Shown here: in pieces, positions 34,682 to 43,134 of the stretch
Layout of the letters: each line of letters begins with the position of its first letter
Numbering within the stretch: position 1 is the first letter of the stretch
From: Leptospira kemamanensis
GTDB taxonomy: Bacteria > Spirochaetota > Leptospiria > Leptospirales > Leptospiraceae
Reading direction: 5' to 3'
Assembly (NCBI RefSeq): GCF_004769665.1
Contig: NZ_RQGG01000019.1
Location: 62,001-126,000, forward strand
Length of the DNA stretch: 64,000 bases
Program-made: the position numbers and the translations under genes
Notes under the pieces: generated by a model
Databases searched by the model: none
Seen by the model: the letters and a program-made list of their open reading frames with translations, nothing else
Told to the model about the DNA's origin: nothing

Positions 34682-36018
34682 ATCGCTTTGGAAAACACAG
34701 GACCTGTAGGTTGGCTTTTTTGGAGTTTTTCGTCAAAGGCCATCGCGACAATTCGTAAATATGGTTTTCCCAATTCTGTGACAATAAGTGTTCCCTCTTT
34801 CCAAGTAACTAGTTTGTCAGACTCCATCTCTTGTAAAAAACCTTTCACATGGTTTTGTAAATCGTTTGGGACAACCACTTGCCAAGAAGTCATTAGATCC
34901 AAAATCAATTGTTTTCTCAATTGGTCGGTGTTTGTGAGTTTGTGACCTCGAAAAATCGGTAAGTTGCCATCCACTAAAGACTTACGATATTTCATTTCAA
35001 GTTTGATGTTTTGGAAAAATAAATTGGGTGTTTCGGAAATAGCAGAAGAACCGAGACCTAACATCACATCTGTTTTTGAATCACTATATCCCATAAAGTT
35101 TCGGTGTAATTGTTTGGAATGAAATGCTTTCCACAATTTATCATGGGGTAGGGCAAAGTGATCCATTCCAATTTCCCGGTATCCTTCCTTTTCCAGAATG
35201 GATCTGCCGAGTTCATATAACTCTCGTTTGAGTGTTGGCTCAGGCAAATCTGCTTCTGTGAAGAGTCGCTGTGATGCCTTAATCCATGGGACATGGGCAT
35301 AGGAATAAAACGCGATACGATCTGGTTTGAGTTCTAAGGTTTTTTCCATTGTGTATTTCATGGAATCGAGTGACTGTTTGGGTAAACCGTAAATCAAATC
35401 AAAGTTCACCGAATCAAATCCAAGGGATCTTGCTTCTAAGGTGATATTCTCTGTCAGTTCAAAAGGTTGGATTCGATTCACAAGTCTTTGGACCTCGGGA
35501 TCAAAATCTTGCACTCCTAAACTAATTCGTTTGAAACCCAATTTATGTAATAAACCAAGTTGAGAAACTCTTGTTCTTCTCGGATCCACTTCAATCGAAT
35601 ACTGTGGGTCGTTTGCAGGAGCCAATTGGTTTAATATGAATTCAATGGTGGACTGAAGGTTGTAATCGGATAAATAGGTGGGGCTTCCTCCACCTAAGTG
35701 AAGTTCACTTAATTCTTTTCCCTTTAGATTTTGAACTCTTTGGATGTATAAAGCCAGTTCCTTTTGGATGGCAGTCACATACGGTTCTTCGACAGAATGG
35801 TTCTTTGTAATCGAGGTATTACAACCGCAAAATGTACAAAGTGTTTCACAAAAAGGGATATGTAGGTAAAGAGCAAGTTTTGATTCTTTCGGAGAGAGGT
35901 ATTTATCTAGGGACTCTATACATTCTTCGGTAGTGGGAGAATCTGTCCAATATGGCACTGTTGGATAACTGGTGTACCGTGGTGCAGGGGTGTCGTATTT
36001 TTCTAGTAAGTGTTTCAT
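34678..36018 (-). CDS. hemN: Oxygen-independent coproporphyrinogen III oxidase
   Basis: 446 aa radical-SAM enzyme. The cluster motif IPFCETLCTFCGCN carries CxxxCxxC plus the adjacent Cys typical of HemN. HLGGGSPTYLS is the second signature. GVQDFDPEVQRLVNRIQP and FDLIYGLPKQS follow, and the C-terminal HemN domain is intact (YRKSLVDGNLPIFRGH). It converts coproporphyrinogen III to protoporphyrinogen IX without oxygen. ATGA overlaps on both sides (hemE upstream, hemG downstream) show tight coupling. Confidence 0.95.
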   Translation of the reverse strand: MKHLLEKYDTPAPRYTSYPTVPYWTDSPTTEECIESLDKYLSPKESKLALYLHIPFCETLCTFCGCNTSITKNHSVEEPYVTAIQKELALYIQRVQNLKGKELSELHLGGGSPTYLSDYNLQSTIEFILNQLAPANDPQYSIEVDPRRTRVSQLGLLHKLGFKRISLGVQDFDPEVQRLVNRIQPFELTENITLEARSLGFDSVNFDLIYGLPKQSLDSMKYTMEKTLELKPDRIAFYSYAHVPWIKASQRLFTEADLPEPTLKRELYELGRSILEKEGYREIGMDHFALPHDKLWKAFHSKQLHRNFMGYSDSKTDVMLGLGSSAISETPNLFFQNIKLEMKYRKSLVDGNLPIFRGHKLTNTDQLRKQLILDLMTSWQVVVPNDLQNHVKGFLQEMESDKLVTWKEGTLIVTELGKPYLRIVAMAFDEKLQKSQPTGPVFSKAI

Positions 36019-37058
36019 GTGTTAAACACCTTTCTTGTTGTTTCGATGAGTAAATGCACAGATTCTTCTGGTGTGAATTGTAAAACCCCATGCCCAAGAC
36101 CTGCCACCCAACCAACTCTATCTTTTGGATCCATATCTTTGATTGGAGAAAGATACTCATGGATTTTTTGTTTCAAAGTGGATTGATCAGCAAATAAAAG
36201 TTCCTGGTCAAAATTGCCCTGGAGAAATCCTTTTCCACCAAATTCTTGTAATACGGATTCCATATGAAATCGATGGTCAACTCCAAATCCAACTAATTGG
36301 GATATAGAATGGATTTGTCGGATTTGTGATTCTGTGGAATTTTTTGCATAATAACCAATTTGATTGGGAAACGTTTTTGTGAGATCCGTAATGGGATCAG
36401 TCACATACCGCCGAAAATTGTTTGGATCGAGCATGCCTGCCGCCGTGTCAAAAATCATAACGACTTCTGCACCACCTTGCAACTGTAACTCGATATTCTT
36501 TTTGAGAAGAGGAAGTAAAATTGTATAAAACTGGTCTACAAAGTTTTGGTTGGTTTTGATAAAGGATAAGTTTCCATCATGTTTACCAATGCTTGCATAG
36601 GTCATGAGTGTGAACGGACCACCGACAAATCCAATGAGAGATACATCTTTCGGTAAGACTTCTCTTGTCCGAATGACTGCTTCCTTTTGAAAGTATAATC
36701 CTTCGATCGCTTCCTCTACAGGTTTTAGTTTGTTTAAATCCGAAATGGAGGTGAGTGAAAAAGATAGTTTAGGGCCTGGATCGTATGTAAGTCCCATCCC
36801 TAAGGCTTCTAAAGGAAAAAGTAAATCAGAAAATAAGATACTCACATCAAAGCCAAATTCTTTGACGGGGCCAAGGGCCACTTCTGCAGCCAGCTCCGGC
36901 ACTTTGCAAAGTTCCATAAAACTATGTGTTTCTTTTAGTTTACGGTAGTGTGAATGGTAACGACCCGCTTGGCGCATAAACCAAATGGGTGGTACATTTT
37001 GAGGGACTAATTGAATCGCGTTTGCAAATCTTTCATTGTGGTATTTTGTAGTGATCAT
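36015..37058 (-). CDS. hemE: Uroporphyrinogen decarboxylase
   Basis: 347 aa. Decarboxylates uroporphyrinogen III to coproporphyrinogen III. The N-terminal signature PPIWFMRQAGRYHSHYRK holds the substrate-binding Arg residues. ILFSDLLFPLEALG carries the catalytic Asp, GFVGGPFTLMTYA follows, and GLGHGVLQFTPEESV is near the C-terminus. It lies 2 nt after hemL and overlaps hemN by 4 nt. Confidence 0.96.
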   Translation of the reverse strand: MITTKYHNERFANAIQLVPQNVPPIWFMRQAGRYHSHYRKLKETHSFMELCKVPELAAEVALGPVKEFGFDVSILFSDLLFPLEALGMGLTYDPGPKLSFSLTSISDLNKLKPVEEAIEGLYFQKEAVIRTREVLPKDVSLIGFVGGPFTLMTYASIGKHDGNLSFIKTNQNFVDQFYTILLPLLKKNIELQLQGGAEVVMIFDTAAGMLDPNNFRRYVTDPITDLTKTFPNQIGYYAKNSTESQIRQIHSISQLVGFGVDHRFHMESVLQEFGGKGFLQGNFDQELLFADQSTLKQKIHEYLSPIKDMDPKDRVGWVAGLGHGVLQFTPEESVHLLIETTRKVFNT

Positions 37059-37060
37059 TT

Positions 37061-38338
37061 TTAGTCCTGTAATGCTTGTTTGGTTTTTTCAAGTGTGAGA
37101 TCGATGATTTCTTTGGTGTGGGCTGTGGATAAAAATCCAACTTCATAACCACTGGGTGCTAAATATACACCTTGTTTGAGGAGTTTATGAAAAAGAGTCG
37201 CAAAATTAGATTTGTGAGTGCTCGGAATGTCTGCGATTGTCCTGATCGGTTTTTCTGTTTTGCCTTTGAGCCAAAATAAACTTCCAAAAGTTACGGCTTC
37301 CCAATTGGGATCCCCAGCTTCTGTTAAAAGTTTTAAAATTCCATCTGTTAATTGTTTGGTGGTAGATTCCAAACATGGGTAAGGATTTTCGTTCCATGCT
37401 TTGGTCAGAGTTTTGAGACCTGCTCGCATACCAATCGGATTGGCTGACAGAGTACCCGCTTGATACACGGGGCCACTGGGTGCAACAAGATCCATCAGAT
37501 CTTTTTTTCCAGCATAGGCTCCAACAGGAAAACCACCACCTATTATTTTTCCATAACATACGAGGTCAGGAACTATGCCTGTGATTCCTGCCATTCCATG
37601 GAAGGAAACTCGAAAACCCGAGATCACTTCATCAAAGAGTAATAATACTCCATACTTTGTGGTTAACTCACGACATTTTTTTAAAAATTCAATTCGTTGT
37701 GGGAGTAGGCCATAATTGGCTGGAAGAGGTTCAATCGCCAAACAAGCGATATTGGATCCTTCTCTTTGAAACAACTCTTCTAACTTTGTTTCATCATCTA
37801 AAGGAAGGACAAGAGTGTTTTGGATGATTTCAGGTCCAATCCCTTTGCTATCGCTAGAACTAAGTCCTGCAAGGCCAGATCCTGATTTCACCAAAAGTTG
37901 ATCGAGGTGGCCATGGTAACAACCATCGAACTTTAAAATTTTGTTCCGACCCGTGGCGGCTCTTGCCACACGAAGTGCACTCATGACGGCTTCTGTGCCA
38001 GAGTTCACAAAACGAATTTTTTCCACCCATGGAATACGTTCGGTAATGAATTCTGCAAGTTCCAATGAATACGGCTCACAGGCTCCAAACGACCAAGCTT
38101 TCCTGACTGTGTCTTCTACCACTTCTTGGATCTCAGGATTCCTGTGACCAAAAAGGAGTGGGCCAAAACTCAAACAATAGTCGATGTAGTTTTTGTCTTC
38201 GACTGACGTGAGATAGGCGCCATTTGCTTCTTTAAAAAAAATCGGAGTGCCACCCACAGAGGAAAAAGAACGAACGGGGCTATGTACACCACCAGGAACT
38301 ACTTGTTTGGATCTTTGGAATAAATCTTCCGAATTCAT
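37061..38338 (-). CDS. hemL: Glutamate-1-semialdehyde 2,1-aminomutase
   Basis: 425 aa, class III aminotransferase fold. The N-terminus [20 protein letters not shown] is diagnostic of Hem[19 protein letters not shown] binds the PLP phosphate, [11 protein letters not shown] has the PLP Asp, and [17 protein letters not shown] contains the Schiff-base Lys. It makes 5-aminolevulinate from the HemA product (C5 pathway). ATGA overlap with hemB. Confidence 0.96.
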   Translation of the reverse strand: MNSEDLFQRSKQVVPGGVHSPVRSFSSVGGTPIFFKEANGAYLTSVEDKNYIDYCLSFGPLLFGHRNPEIQEVVEDTVRKAWSFGACEPYSLELAEFITERIPWVEKIRFVNSGTEAVMSALRVARAATGRNKILKFDGCYHGHLDQLLVKSGSGLAGLSSSDSKGIGPEIIQNTLVLPLDDETKLEELFQREGSNIACLAIEPLPANYGLLPQRIEFLKKCRELTTKYGVLLLFDEVISGFRVSFHGMAGITGIVPDLVCYGKIIGGGFPVGAYAGKKDLMDLVAPSGPVYQAGTLSANPIGMRAGLKTLTKAWNENPYPCLESTTKQLTDGILKLLTEAGDPNWEAVTFGSLFWLKGKTEKPIRTIADIPSTHKSNFATLFHKLLKQGVYLAPSGYEVGFLSTAHTKEIIDLTLEKTKQALQD

Positions 38339-39288
38339 GAATACATCCTTTGTGCAATCCTTGCACCATATGTGATGAGAAAAGAAGAACCTGCTCTACG
38401 GAACACATCCCAAGTTTCTCTGAGACCATCTTCAAAATCTAAAAAACCTTCTTTGGCTAAATACACTAAACTAGCATACTCTCCACTCACTTGGTAAGCA
38501 CCAGTTGGGAGTCCAGTTTTTTCTTTGATAGGACCAATTAAGTCAATAGCTGTCATACCTGGTTTTACCATGAGTAAATCAGCACCTTCTTCTTTATCTC
38601 GAATAGATGTATGAATGGCGGTATCTCTATCTCTTACGTCCAATTGATAACCACTTCTGTCGCCAAACTGTGGTGAGGAGTCGGCAGCACCTCGGAATGG
38701 GCCATAAAAATGACTTTTGAATTTGGTGGAGTAACTCATGATGGGAACATGAGAATGGTTGTTTTCATCTAATATCTTTCTGTGAGATGCCACCCTTCCA
38801 TCCATCATATCACTCGGTGCAATACCATCAGCACCAGCATCTGCATAAATTAAAGCAAGTTCGGATAACCGATGTAAGGTTAATTTTAAATCAATGGTTC
38901 CTTGTGGATGAAAATGGCAACAATGCCCTGTTGTTGTCACGGAGCAGATACAGGTATCTAACCATAAAAACATTTCTGGAAAAGTTTTTTTAATCGCACT
39001 GATATTTGTTTGGTAAAACTCTTTGGAGAAATCTGTATCAGATTTCGCACTTGGTACCATAAAGAGCAAAAATTGCGAAACACCAGCTTTTAGATCAGAT
39101 TCGATTTGTGTGAAGATCGACTTGTTTGTTTCCCGATACACTTCTGGTAAACCTTTGATGGGTTCTTTTTCTGTCAGACCTTCCACTAAAAAAAGAGGTT
39201 GGATCATTTTGTTAGCATTTAAAGAACCAGATTCACTCAAATGGCGAAGGAATTTGTTGGAACGTAAACGAAGAGTATGTTTTTTCAT
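38335..39288 (-). CDS. hemB: Delta-aminolevulinic acid dehydratase (porphobilinogen synthase)
   Basis: 317 aa from [11 protein letters not shown]. Joins two ALA molecules into porphobilinogen. The two Schiff-base lysines are in [15 protein letters not shown] and LLMVKPGM. The region [20 protein letters not shown] has the three cysteines of the zinc-dependent type rather than the Asp-rich magnesium type. ATG 39288 overlaps the hemC/D stop by 4 nt (ATGA), which favours it over an upstream ATG at 39312. Confidence 0.95.
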   Translation of the reverse strand: MKKHTLRLRSNKFLRHLSESGSLNANKMIQPLFLVEGLTEKEPIKGLPEVYRETNKSIFTQIESDLKAGVSQFLLFMVPSAKSDTDFSKEFYQTNISAIKKTFPEMFLWLDTCICSVTTTGHCCHFHPQGTIDLKLTLHRLSELALIYADAGADGIAPSDMMDGRVASHRKILDENNHSHVPIMSYSTKFKSHFYGPFRGAADSSPQFGDRSGYQLDVRDRDTAIHTSIRDKEEGADLLMVKPGMTAIDLIGPIKEKTGLPTGAYQVSGEYASLVYLAKEGFLDFEDGLRETWDVFRRAGSSFLITYGARIAQRMYS

Positions 39289-40820
39289 GGTTTGATATAC
39301 CTTTCCACCCAAGATTCAAAAGATAAGGAAACAAAAACTTTGTTATTGGAGCCTTCTTCACCTAGCGCGTGTTTTATTTTATGAAATGTAGAACCTGGTC
39401 CTACGAAATGAATGACATTCAAAAGTTCAGGGTAACGTTTGGTCACGATATCAAATTCGGATCCGCTCCTCCAGTAAGCTGCTTTGATCTTAGATGGATC
39501 AAAGGGAATGGGGATTTCAGGTGCCGATACAAAGTAAGTGGGAACCACGGGATAAACACTGGAATGTTGATCCGAATCCATATGGGTGAGTTTAACAAAC
39601 TTGGGTTTTCGCCCTAAGATGGATTCAATTTCGGGAGGTTCACTTTCGCCTAGACCATCACAGGTTCCATTCACCCAAAAACCCCGAAGTGCAAGGTCCT
39701 TCCAAGTGGAAAGACCAGCGGACCAAAGGATTTGGTTACTTGGATTGACTGATAAATCTAAAGGAAATGCATACCCTCGAGATACAAATACATCGACATC
39801 TTTGGGAATCGAATAGGTGAGTCGTTCTCTTTGTCTAGCCGCCATTTTAGCGTTAGGTGGCCAAACTTCCTCTTTGGAGAAAGATAGTTTTGGGCTATCC
39901 GAAAGTTCTTTGGTATATAGGACTTTTCCATCTTCTGTAATCCCTCGAATAAAAGTGATTTTTCCATAATCCCTTTGTAAAACGGAGACTCCAATTTTTT
40001 GGTGGCAACCCCCACCGTACTCGGATAAAATTTTTCTCTCTTCTTCCGCTGTTAGTTGAGATTCTGGATCAGAGATTTCTCGTAATAACGTTTCTAGATG
40101 TTTGTCTTCTTTTCTGATTTCTGCACATAACGCTCCTTGTGCGGGAGCACTTGGAAAAATGGAAGAAGGTAACACCATAAACAGCGAAAGATTTAATGTA
40201 TCCCGGATTAGTTGTTTGATCTCTTTTAGTTCCGGTAAGAGGTTTTCTTTGTCTTGGAAATTTAAGATGCGATCTAAGGCAGCTTTTGCGACTAAAATCC
40301 CACCCGATTCATGGTCCAAATACTTACGAAGCCTTGTTTGGATATTTCCTCGAACGGATTCGATTTTGAGTTCAAACTGATTGATGGGAGTAGGGAAGTA
40401 GTTTTTTAAAAATTCTTTGATATGGTATTCTCTTCTTGGTGAAGAAGTTAAAATGGTGATTTCATTTGGTAAGTTGATCCATTTATTTTTTTTGAAAAGA
40501 AGGACATCTCTTACATCTTCTCTTCGGAGAATTGGTATCAGAGTCGTTTCTTTTCTTTCCTTAAGATCCATATCTTTAAATGAATGGATCACAATATCAA
40601 CTTTATGTTGTAGTAAGTCTTCTTGTAAATCTTTGGTAAAAATCCCTTGTCCCGCAAATTGCCAAAGAGGAGTGGTAAGGTCTTTGTCTCCCGTGGATTC
40701 CCGAAAAACAGTTTCGAAATTTAGGTCTTTGTTTTTTTCTTTTAAAGCATAGGTGGCAGTGTGAACTTGAATGCGAGAGAGTAGGGAGGATCTTCCTCCT
40801 ATTTTGATTGTTTCAGACAA
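39285..40820 (-). CDS. hemC/D: Bifunctional porphobilinogen deaminase / uroporphyrinogen III synthase fusion
   Basis: About 511 aa. Residues 1-300 are HemC: IKIGGRSSLLSRIQ, VDIVIHSFKDMD, RGNIQTRLRKYL, SAPAQGALCAEIR and YGGGCHQKIG with the dipyrromethane-binding Cys. The C-terminal 200 residues, including VDVFVSRGYAFPLD, FVSAPEIPIP and AYWRSGSEFDIV, have the poorly conserved HemD fold. One protein would therefore make hydroxymethylbilane and cyclise it. TTG 40820 is chosen because GGGAAG lies 6 nt before; ATG 40838 is an alternative that overlaps hemA by 26 nt. Confidence 0.9.
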   Translation of the reverse strand: MSETIKIGGRSSLLSRIQVHTATYALKEKNKDLNFETVFRESTGDKDLTTPLWQFAGQGIFTKDLQEDLLQHKVDIVIHSFKDMDLKERKETTLIPILRREDVRDVLLFKKNKWINLPNEITILTSSPRREYHIKEFLKNYFPTPINQFELKIESVRGNIQTRLRKYLDHESGGILVAKAALDRILNFQDKENLLPELKEIKQLIRDTLNLSLFMVLPSSIFPSAPAQGALCAEIRKEDKHLETLLREISDPESQLTAEEERKILSEYGGGCHQKIGVSVLQRDYGKITFIRGITEDGKVLYTKELSDSPKLSFSKEEVWPPNAKMAARQRERLTYSIPKDVDVFVSRGYAFPLDLSVNPSNQILWSAGLSTWKDLALRGFWVNGTCDGLGESEPPEIESILGRKPKFVKLTHMDSDQHSSVYPVVPTYFVSAPEIPIPFDPSKIKAAYWRSGSEFDIVTKRYPELLNVIHFVGPGSTFHKIKHALGEEGSNNKVFVSLSFESWVERYIKP

Positions 40821-41691
40821 GTAAATCTTCCCATCCATTCATAATATGTATTTGTTCTTCTTCCCGTTCTCTTGTGAGTTCTGTCAGAAAGTATTGTAAA
40901 TCCATTTTCACAGATTGAATTTGTTCGTCAGTTTCTTGTAAGTCATTCAGAATTTGGGAAAGAGGGATATAGTGATCATATCCTTTGTTTTCACTCGAAT
41001 TTTCTCTAAAGTCAAGGATGAGAGAGGAAGATTTTATCATCTCATCCCAGTTAAATGGTAAAAAACTAGAAGCAATCACGATGGCTTCATTTTTCGGTTG
41101 GTAATCTTCCCAATGATAGGTAGTAATGTTTGGATAGATTTGGTTTAGTTCTGTTAATCGATTTTGGTTTCTACCAATCAAACGAACTTGTTTTTGTTTG
41201 GAGACAAGGTAAGGTAAAATGGAGTCCACCAGTTTTCCCGTTCCTAGGAGTGTGACAACTTTATGATTTTGTAAATAAGACTCGGTAACACTTCCGTAAG
41301 TTTGTCTTCCAATCCCGGTAAGGTATTTGGATCGAATTTGTTTTGTTTGTTCTAAGATTTGGTCTCGCAAGCGAAGAAGAGACAATGCAAACGTGGAACC
41401 ACAAGTGTTTTCTTCGCGGAAACGATCGCGAAACTGAGCTTGGATTTCGGATTCTCCCAAGAGTTTGGAACGTAAACCTGCAACCACTTCCAATAAAAAG
41501 CGATAGGCTTCGTAACCGTGGTAAATTTCCCATCCATCCAAAAATCGTTCCCTTCCTTCTTCCAAGGGAAAAATCCTCTTATCCGTGAAAACAAGAGTCC
41601 GCTGGCATGTCTGCCAAACCTCTAGGCGAGAATCGTCTAAGGTTTTGGGTTTCGGATCAGTTGTATGGAGTAGAATCAGGTTTGACCACAT
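40813..41691 (-). CDS. hemA: Glutamyl-tRNA reductase (short form)
   Basis: 292 aa; most HemA proteins exceed 400 aa. The catalytic Cys is in VWQTCQRTLVF (compare STCNRxE). VVAGLRSKLLGESEIQAQFR is the conserved substrate-recognition helix region. The NADPH loop is VVTLLGTGKLVDSILPYL. The C-terminal dimerisation helix is shortened, so dimer geometry may differ. It is the first gene of the heme operon. No ribosome-binding site precedes the ATG, and a -10-like TAGAAT ends 7 nt before it, so the message may be leaderless. Confidence 0.9.
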   Translation of the reverse strand: MWSNLILLHTTDPKPKTLDDSRLEVWQTCQRTLVFTDKRIFPLEEGRERFLDGWEIYHGYEAYRFLLEVVAGLRSKLLGESEIQAQFRDRFREENTCGSTFALSLLRLRDQILEQTKQIRSKYLTGIGRQTYGSVTESYLQNHKVVTLLGTGKLVDSILPYLVSKQKQVRLIGRNQNRLTELNQIYPNITTYHWEDYQPKNEAIVIASSFLPFNWDEMIKSSSLILDFRENSSENKGYDHYIPLSQILNDLQETDEQIQSVKMDLQYFLTELTREREEEQIHIMNGWEDLLV

Positions 41692-41697
41692 AATTTT

Positions 41698-41703
41698 ATT
41701 CTA
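41698..41703 (-). promoter_or_regulatory. Putative -10 box of the heme operon
   Basis: TAGAAT on the minus strand ends 7 nt before the hemA ATG, so transcription would begin at or next to the start codon. No good -35 box is placed correctly, which suits an activator-dependent promoter with the hem-box in the -35 region. Confidence 0.45.
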
Positions 41704-41709
41704 TCAAAT

Positions 41710-41736
41710 ACAATCTTGTAACTGTCACAAGATTGT
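41710..41736. repeat. 27-bp inverted repeat in the hemA/msrB divergent region
   Basis: ACAATCTTGT (41710-41719) and ACAAGATTGT (41727-41736) are a perfect 10-bp inverted repeat around a 7-bp centre. It overlaps the TGACA direct repeat. It could be a second regulator's operator or a hairpin. Confidence 0.6.
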
Positions 41737-41738
41737 CA
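41723..41738 (-). promoter_or_regulatory. hem-box: HemR binding site (TGACA-N6-TGACA)
   Basis: On the minus strand, TGACA-ATCTTG-TGACA is a direct repeat with an 11-bp period. It matches the motif reported for the Leptospira response regulator HemR, which activates the hemA operon. Its centre is about 39 bp upstream of the predicted transcription start, the usual place for an OmpR/PhoB-type activator. The HemK/HemR genes themselves are not in this window. Confidence 0.75.
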
Positions 41739-41799
41739 GTTCCTAAAAAAATAAAATGCGATATTGATACTAAATCTCAATTACTAGAAGGAGAATCGG

Positions 41800-42180
41800 A
41801 TGGAAAAAGAAAATTGGAAAAAGAATCTAACCCCTCTGCAATACCAAGTGACAAGAGAAAAAGGCACCGAACGGCCGTTCACTGGCGAATACTATGCACA
41901 CAAAGAAAAAGGTACATATCTTTGTGTTTGTTGTGGAGAAGCTTTGTTTTCCTCTGATACCAAATATGATTCAGGCAGTGGTTGGCCTAGTTATTATGAA
42001 CCAGTTCGAAAAGAAGCCATAGCTACCGAAACCGACAAAACTCATGGGATGGTGCGAACCGAAATCATGTGCCAAAATTGTGGAGCCCATTTGGGTCATG
42101 TGTTCCCTGATGGACCTCAACCGACGGGACTTCGTTATTGTGTGAATTCTGCTTCCCTAAAATTTCAAAAAGCGGACTGA
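41800..42180 (+). CDS. msrB: Peptide-methionine (R)-S-oxide reductase
   Basis: 126 aa. Repairs methionine-R-sulfoxide in proteins. [10 protein letters not shown] and [12 protein letters not shown] bind the substrate, and RYCVNSASL contains the catalytic Cys (selenocysteine in some relatives). Two CxxC pairs (CVCC and CQNC) should bind structural zinc. AGGAG precedes the ATG. It is divergent from hemA and shares the 108-bp control region. Confidence 0.95.
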   Translation: MEKENWKKNLTPLQYQVTREKGTERPFTGEYYAHKEKGTYLCVCCGEALFSSDTKYDSGSGWPSYYEPVRKEAIATETDKTHGMVRTEIMCQNCGAHLGHVFPDGPQPTGLRYCVNSASLKFQKAD

Positions 42181-42204
42181 ATCGATCCATTTGAACAAAA
42201 CGTA

Positions 42205-42234
42205 CGGTAGTGACAACACTACCGATTTGTTTTT
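42205..42234 (+). terminator. Rho-independent terminator after msrB
   Basis: Perfect 8-bp stem CGGTAGTG (42205-42212) and CACTACCG (42217-42224) with loop ACAA, followed by ATTTGTTTTT. Confidence 0.85.
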
Positions 42235-42679
42235 AGTCTTGTAACCAAGATACTTCTTCACAACTTTCCCATTTGCCTGCTGTTTGTCCTCGGTTTAGGG
42301 TAGAGGAGGAAATCTCTCCCCGAAGGTTTACTTTGCGGACAATTTGTTTGGCAAGGGACGAATAATGAAGGGCTTCGCAACTATGGCCTAACTTTGTTTC
42401 TAAGTTTGCCATTTGGAATAATAACTGTGCGTTGCCTTCCGAATCTTTCATACCAATGGATTGTTTCAGGAGGATGGCTTTCTTTAAATCCTCTCTGGCA
42501 GAGAGGTAATCCCCCGTTTTTACTTTTTGAGAGGATCTTTCTTCCAATTGGGAAATGACAGCAGGAATCCGTGACAGACGTGTTTGTTCCAAGATTTCCG
42601 AAACGGTTTGGTCTAGGCTTGTGTCTGCCCACAATCCATGGGAAATGATGAAAAAAAGTGCGAAATGGGTAATCTTCAT
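42233..42679 (-). CDS. Small exported helical protein, unknown function
   Basis: 148 aa with a signal peptide (MKITHFALFFIISHGLWA). The mature part is helical and recalls one or two TPR-like units (TGDYLSAREDLKKAILLKQS, NAQLLFQMANLETKLGH), ending in a Ser/Thr-rich tail with two cysteines. AAGGA lies 8 nt before the ATG. The frame continues upstream opposite rnpB, but that part is an antisense shadow. It is convergent with msrB. Confidence 0.7.
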   Translation of the reverse strand: MKITHFALFFIISHGLWADTSLDQTVSEILEQTRLSRIPAVISQLEERSSQKVKTGDYLSAREDLKKAILLKQSIGMKDSEGNAQLLFQMANLETKLGHSCEALHYSSLAKQIVRKVNLRGEISSSTLNRGQTAGKWESCEEVSWLQD

Positions 42680-42782
42680 ACGCTTGGTCCTTGGCTTTTT
42701 CAATTCACTGATCAAATTGCATAAATTGTGCCAATGGTTCGAAATACTCCTCGACGGCGAAAGAATGTGCAATTCTATGAAA

Positions 42783-43134
42783 GAGACTCTGGCCGAGCGA
42801 TCGCCTTTTTTCTTCCCACTGGAAGGAAGGGGGAGGAAAGTCCGGACACTAGGGGACAATCGGACCAAGTAATGCTTGGGCTTTTTCTTTCTAGAAATAG
42901 GAAGGAAGGGACGGAAAGTGCAACAGAAAGAATACCGCCTACTCTTTGGTAGGTAAGGGTGAAATGGTGGGGTAAGAGCCCACCGCTTTGTTTGTAAAAA
43001 CAAAGGCTTGGTAAACCCTCCGATGTGCAATCTCAAGTAAACAACCGTTATGAGCCTGTCCCGCCAGGTTGTGGGTAGAGAGCATTAGATAAATGATCGC
43101 CTAAAACAGAATCCGGCTTACGGGCCAGAGTCAC
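42783..43134 (+). ncRNA. rnpB: RNase P RNA
   Basis: Bacterial RNase P RNA, about 350 nt, which cuts 5' leaders off pre-tRNAs. Conserved core pieces are present: GGAGGAAAGTCCGGACA (about 42832-42848), AGGGTGAAATGGTGGGG followed by TAAGAGCCCACCG (about 42956-42984), and ACAGAATCCGGCTTACGGG (about 43106-43124). The ends pair as helix P1: GACTCTGGCC (42785-42794) with GGCCAGAGTC (43123-43132). Eight Ts follow at 43135-43142 and complete a terminator. A possible -10 (TTCTAT, 42773-42778) lies just upstream. The leftward NERD gene ends inside the 3' part. Confidence 0.95.

Noticed and set aside
42680..43036. N-terminal extension of the leftward ORF at 42233 across rnpB
   Set aside because: The added residues are antisense to RNase P RNA, and the signal peptide with a ribosome-binding site at 42679 marks the true start.
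42900..43134. Repeats in 42.8-43.1 kb as a mobile element or CRISPR
   Set aside because: They are helices of RNase P RNA; no CRISPR array or transposase was seen in the window.
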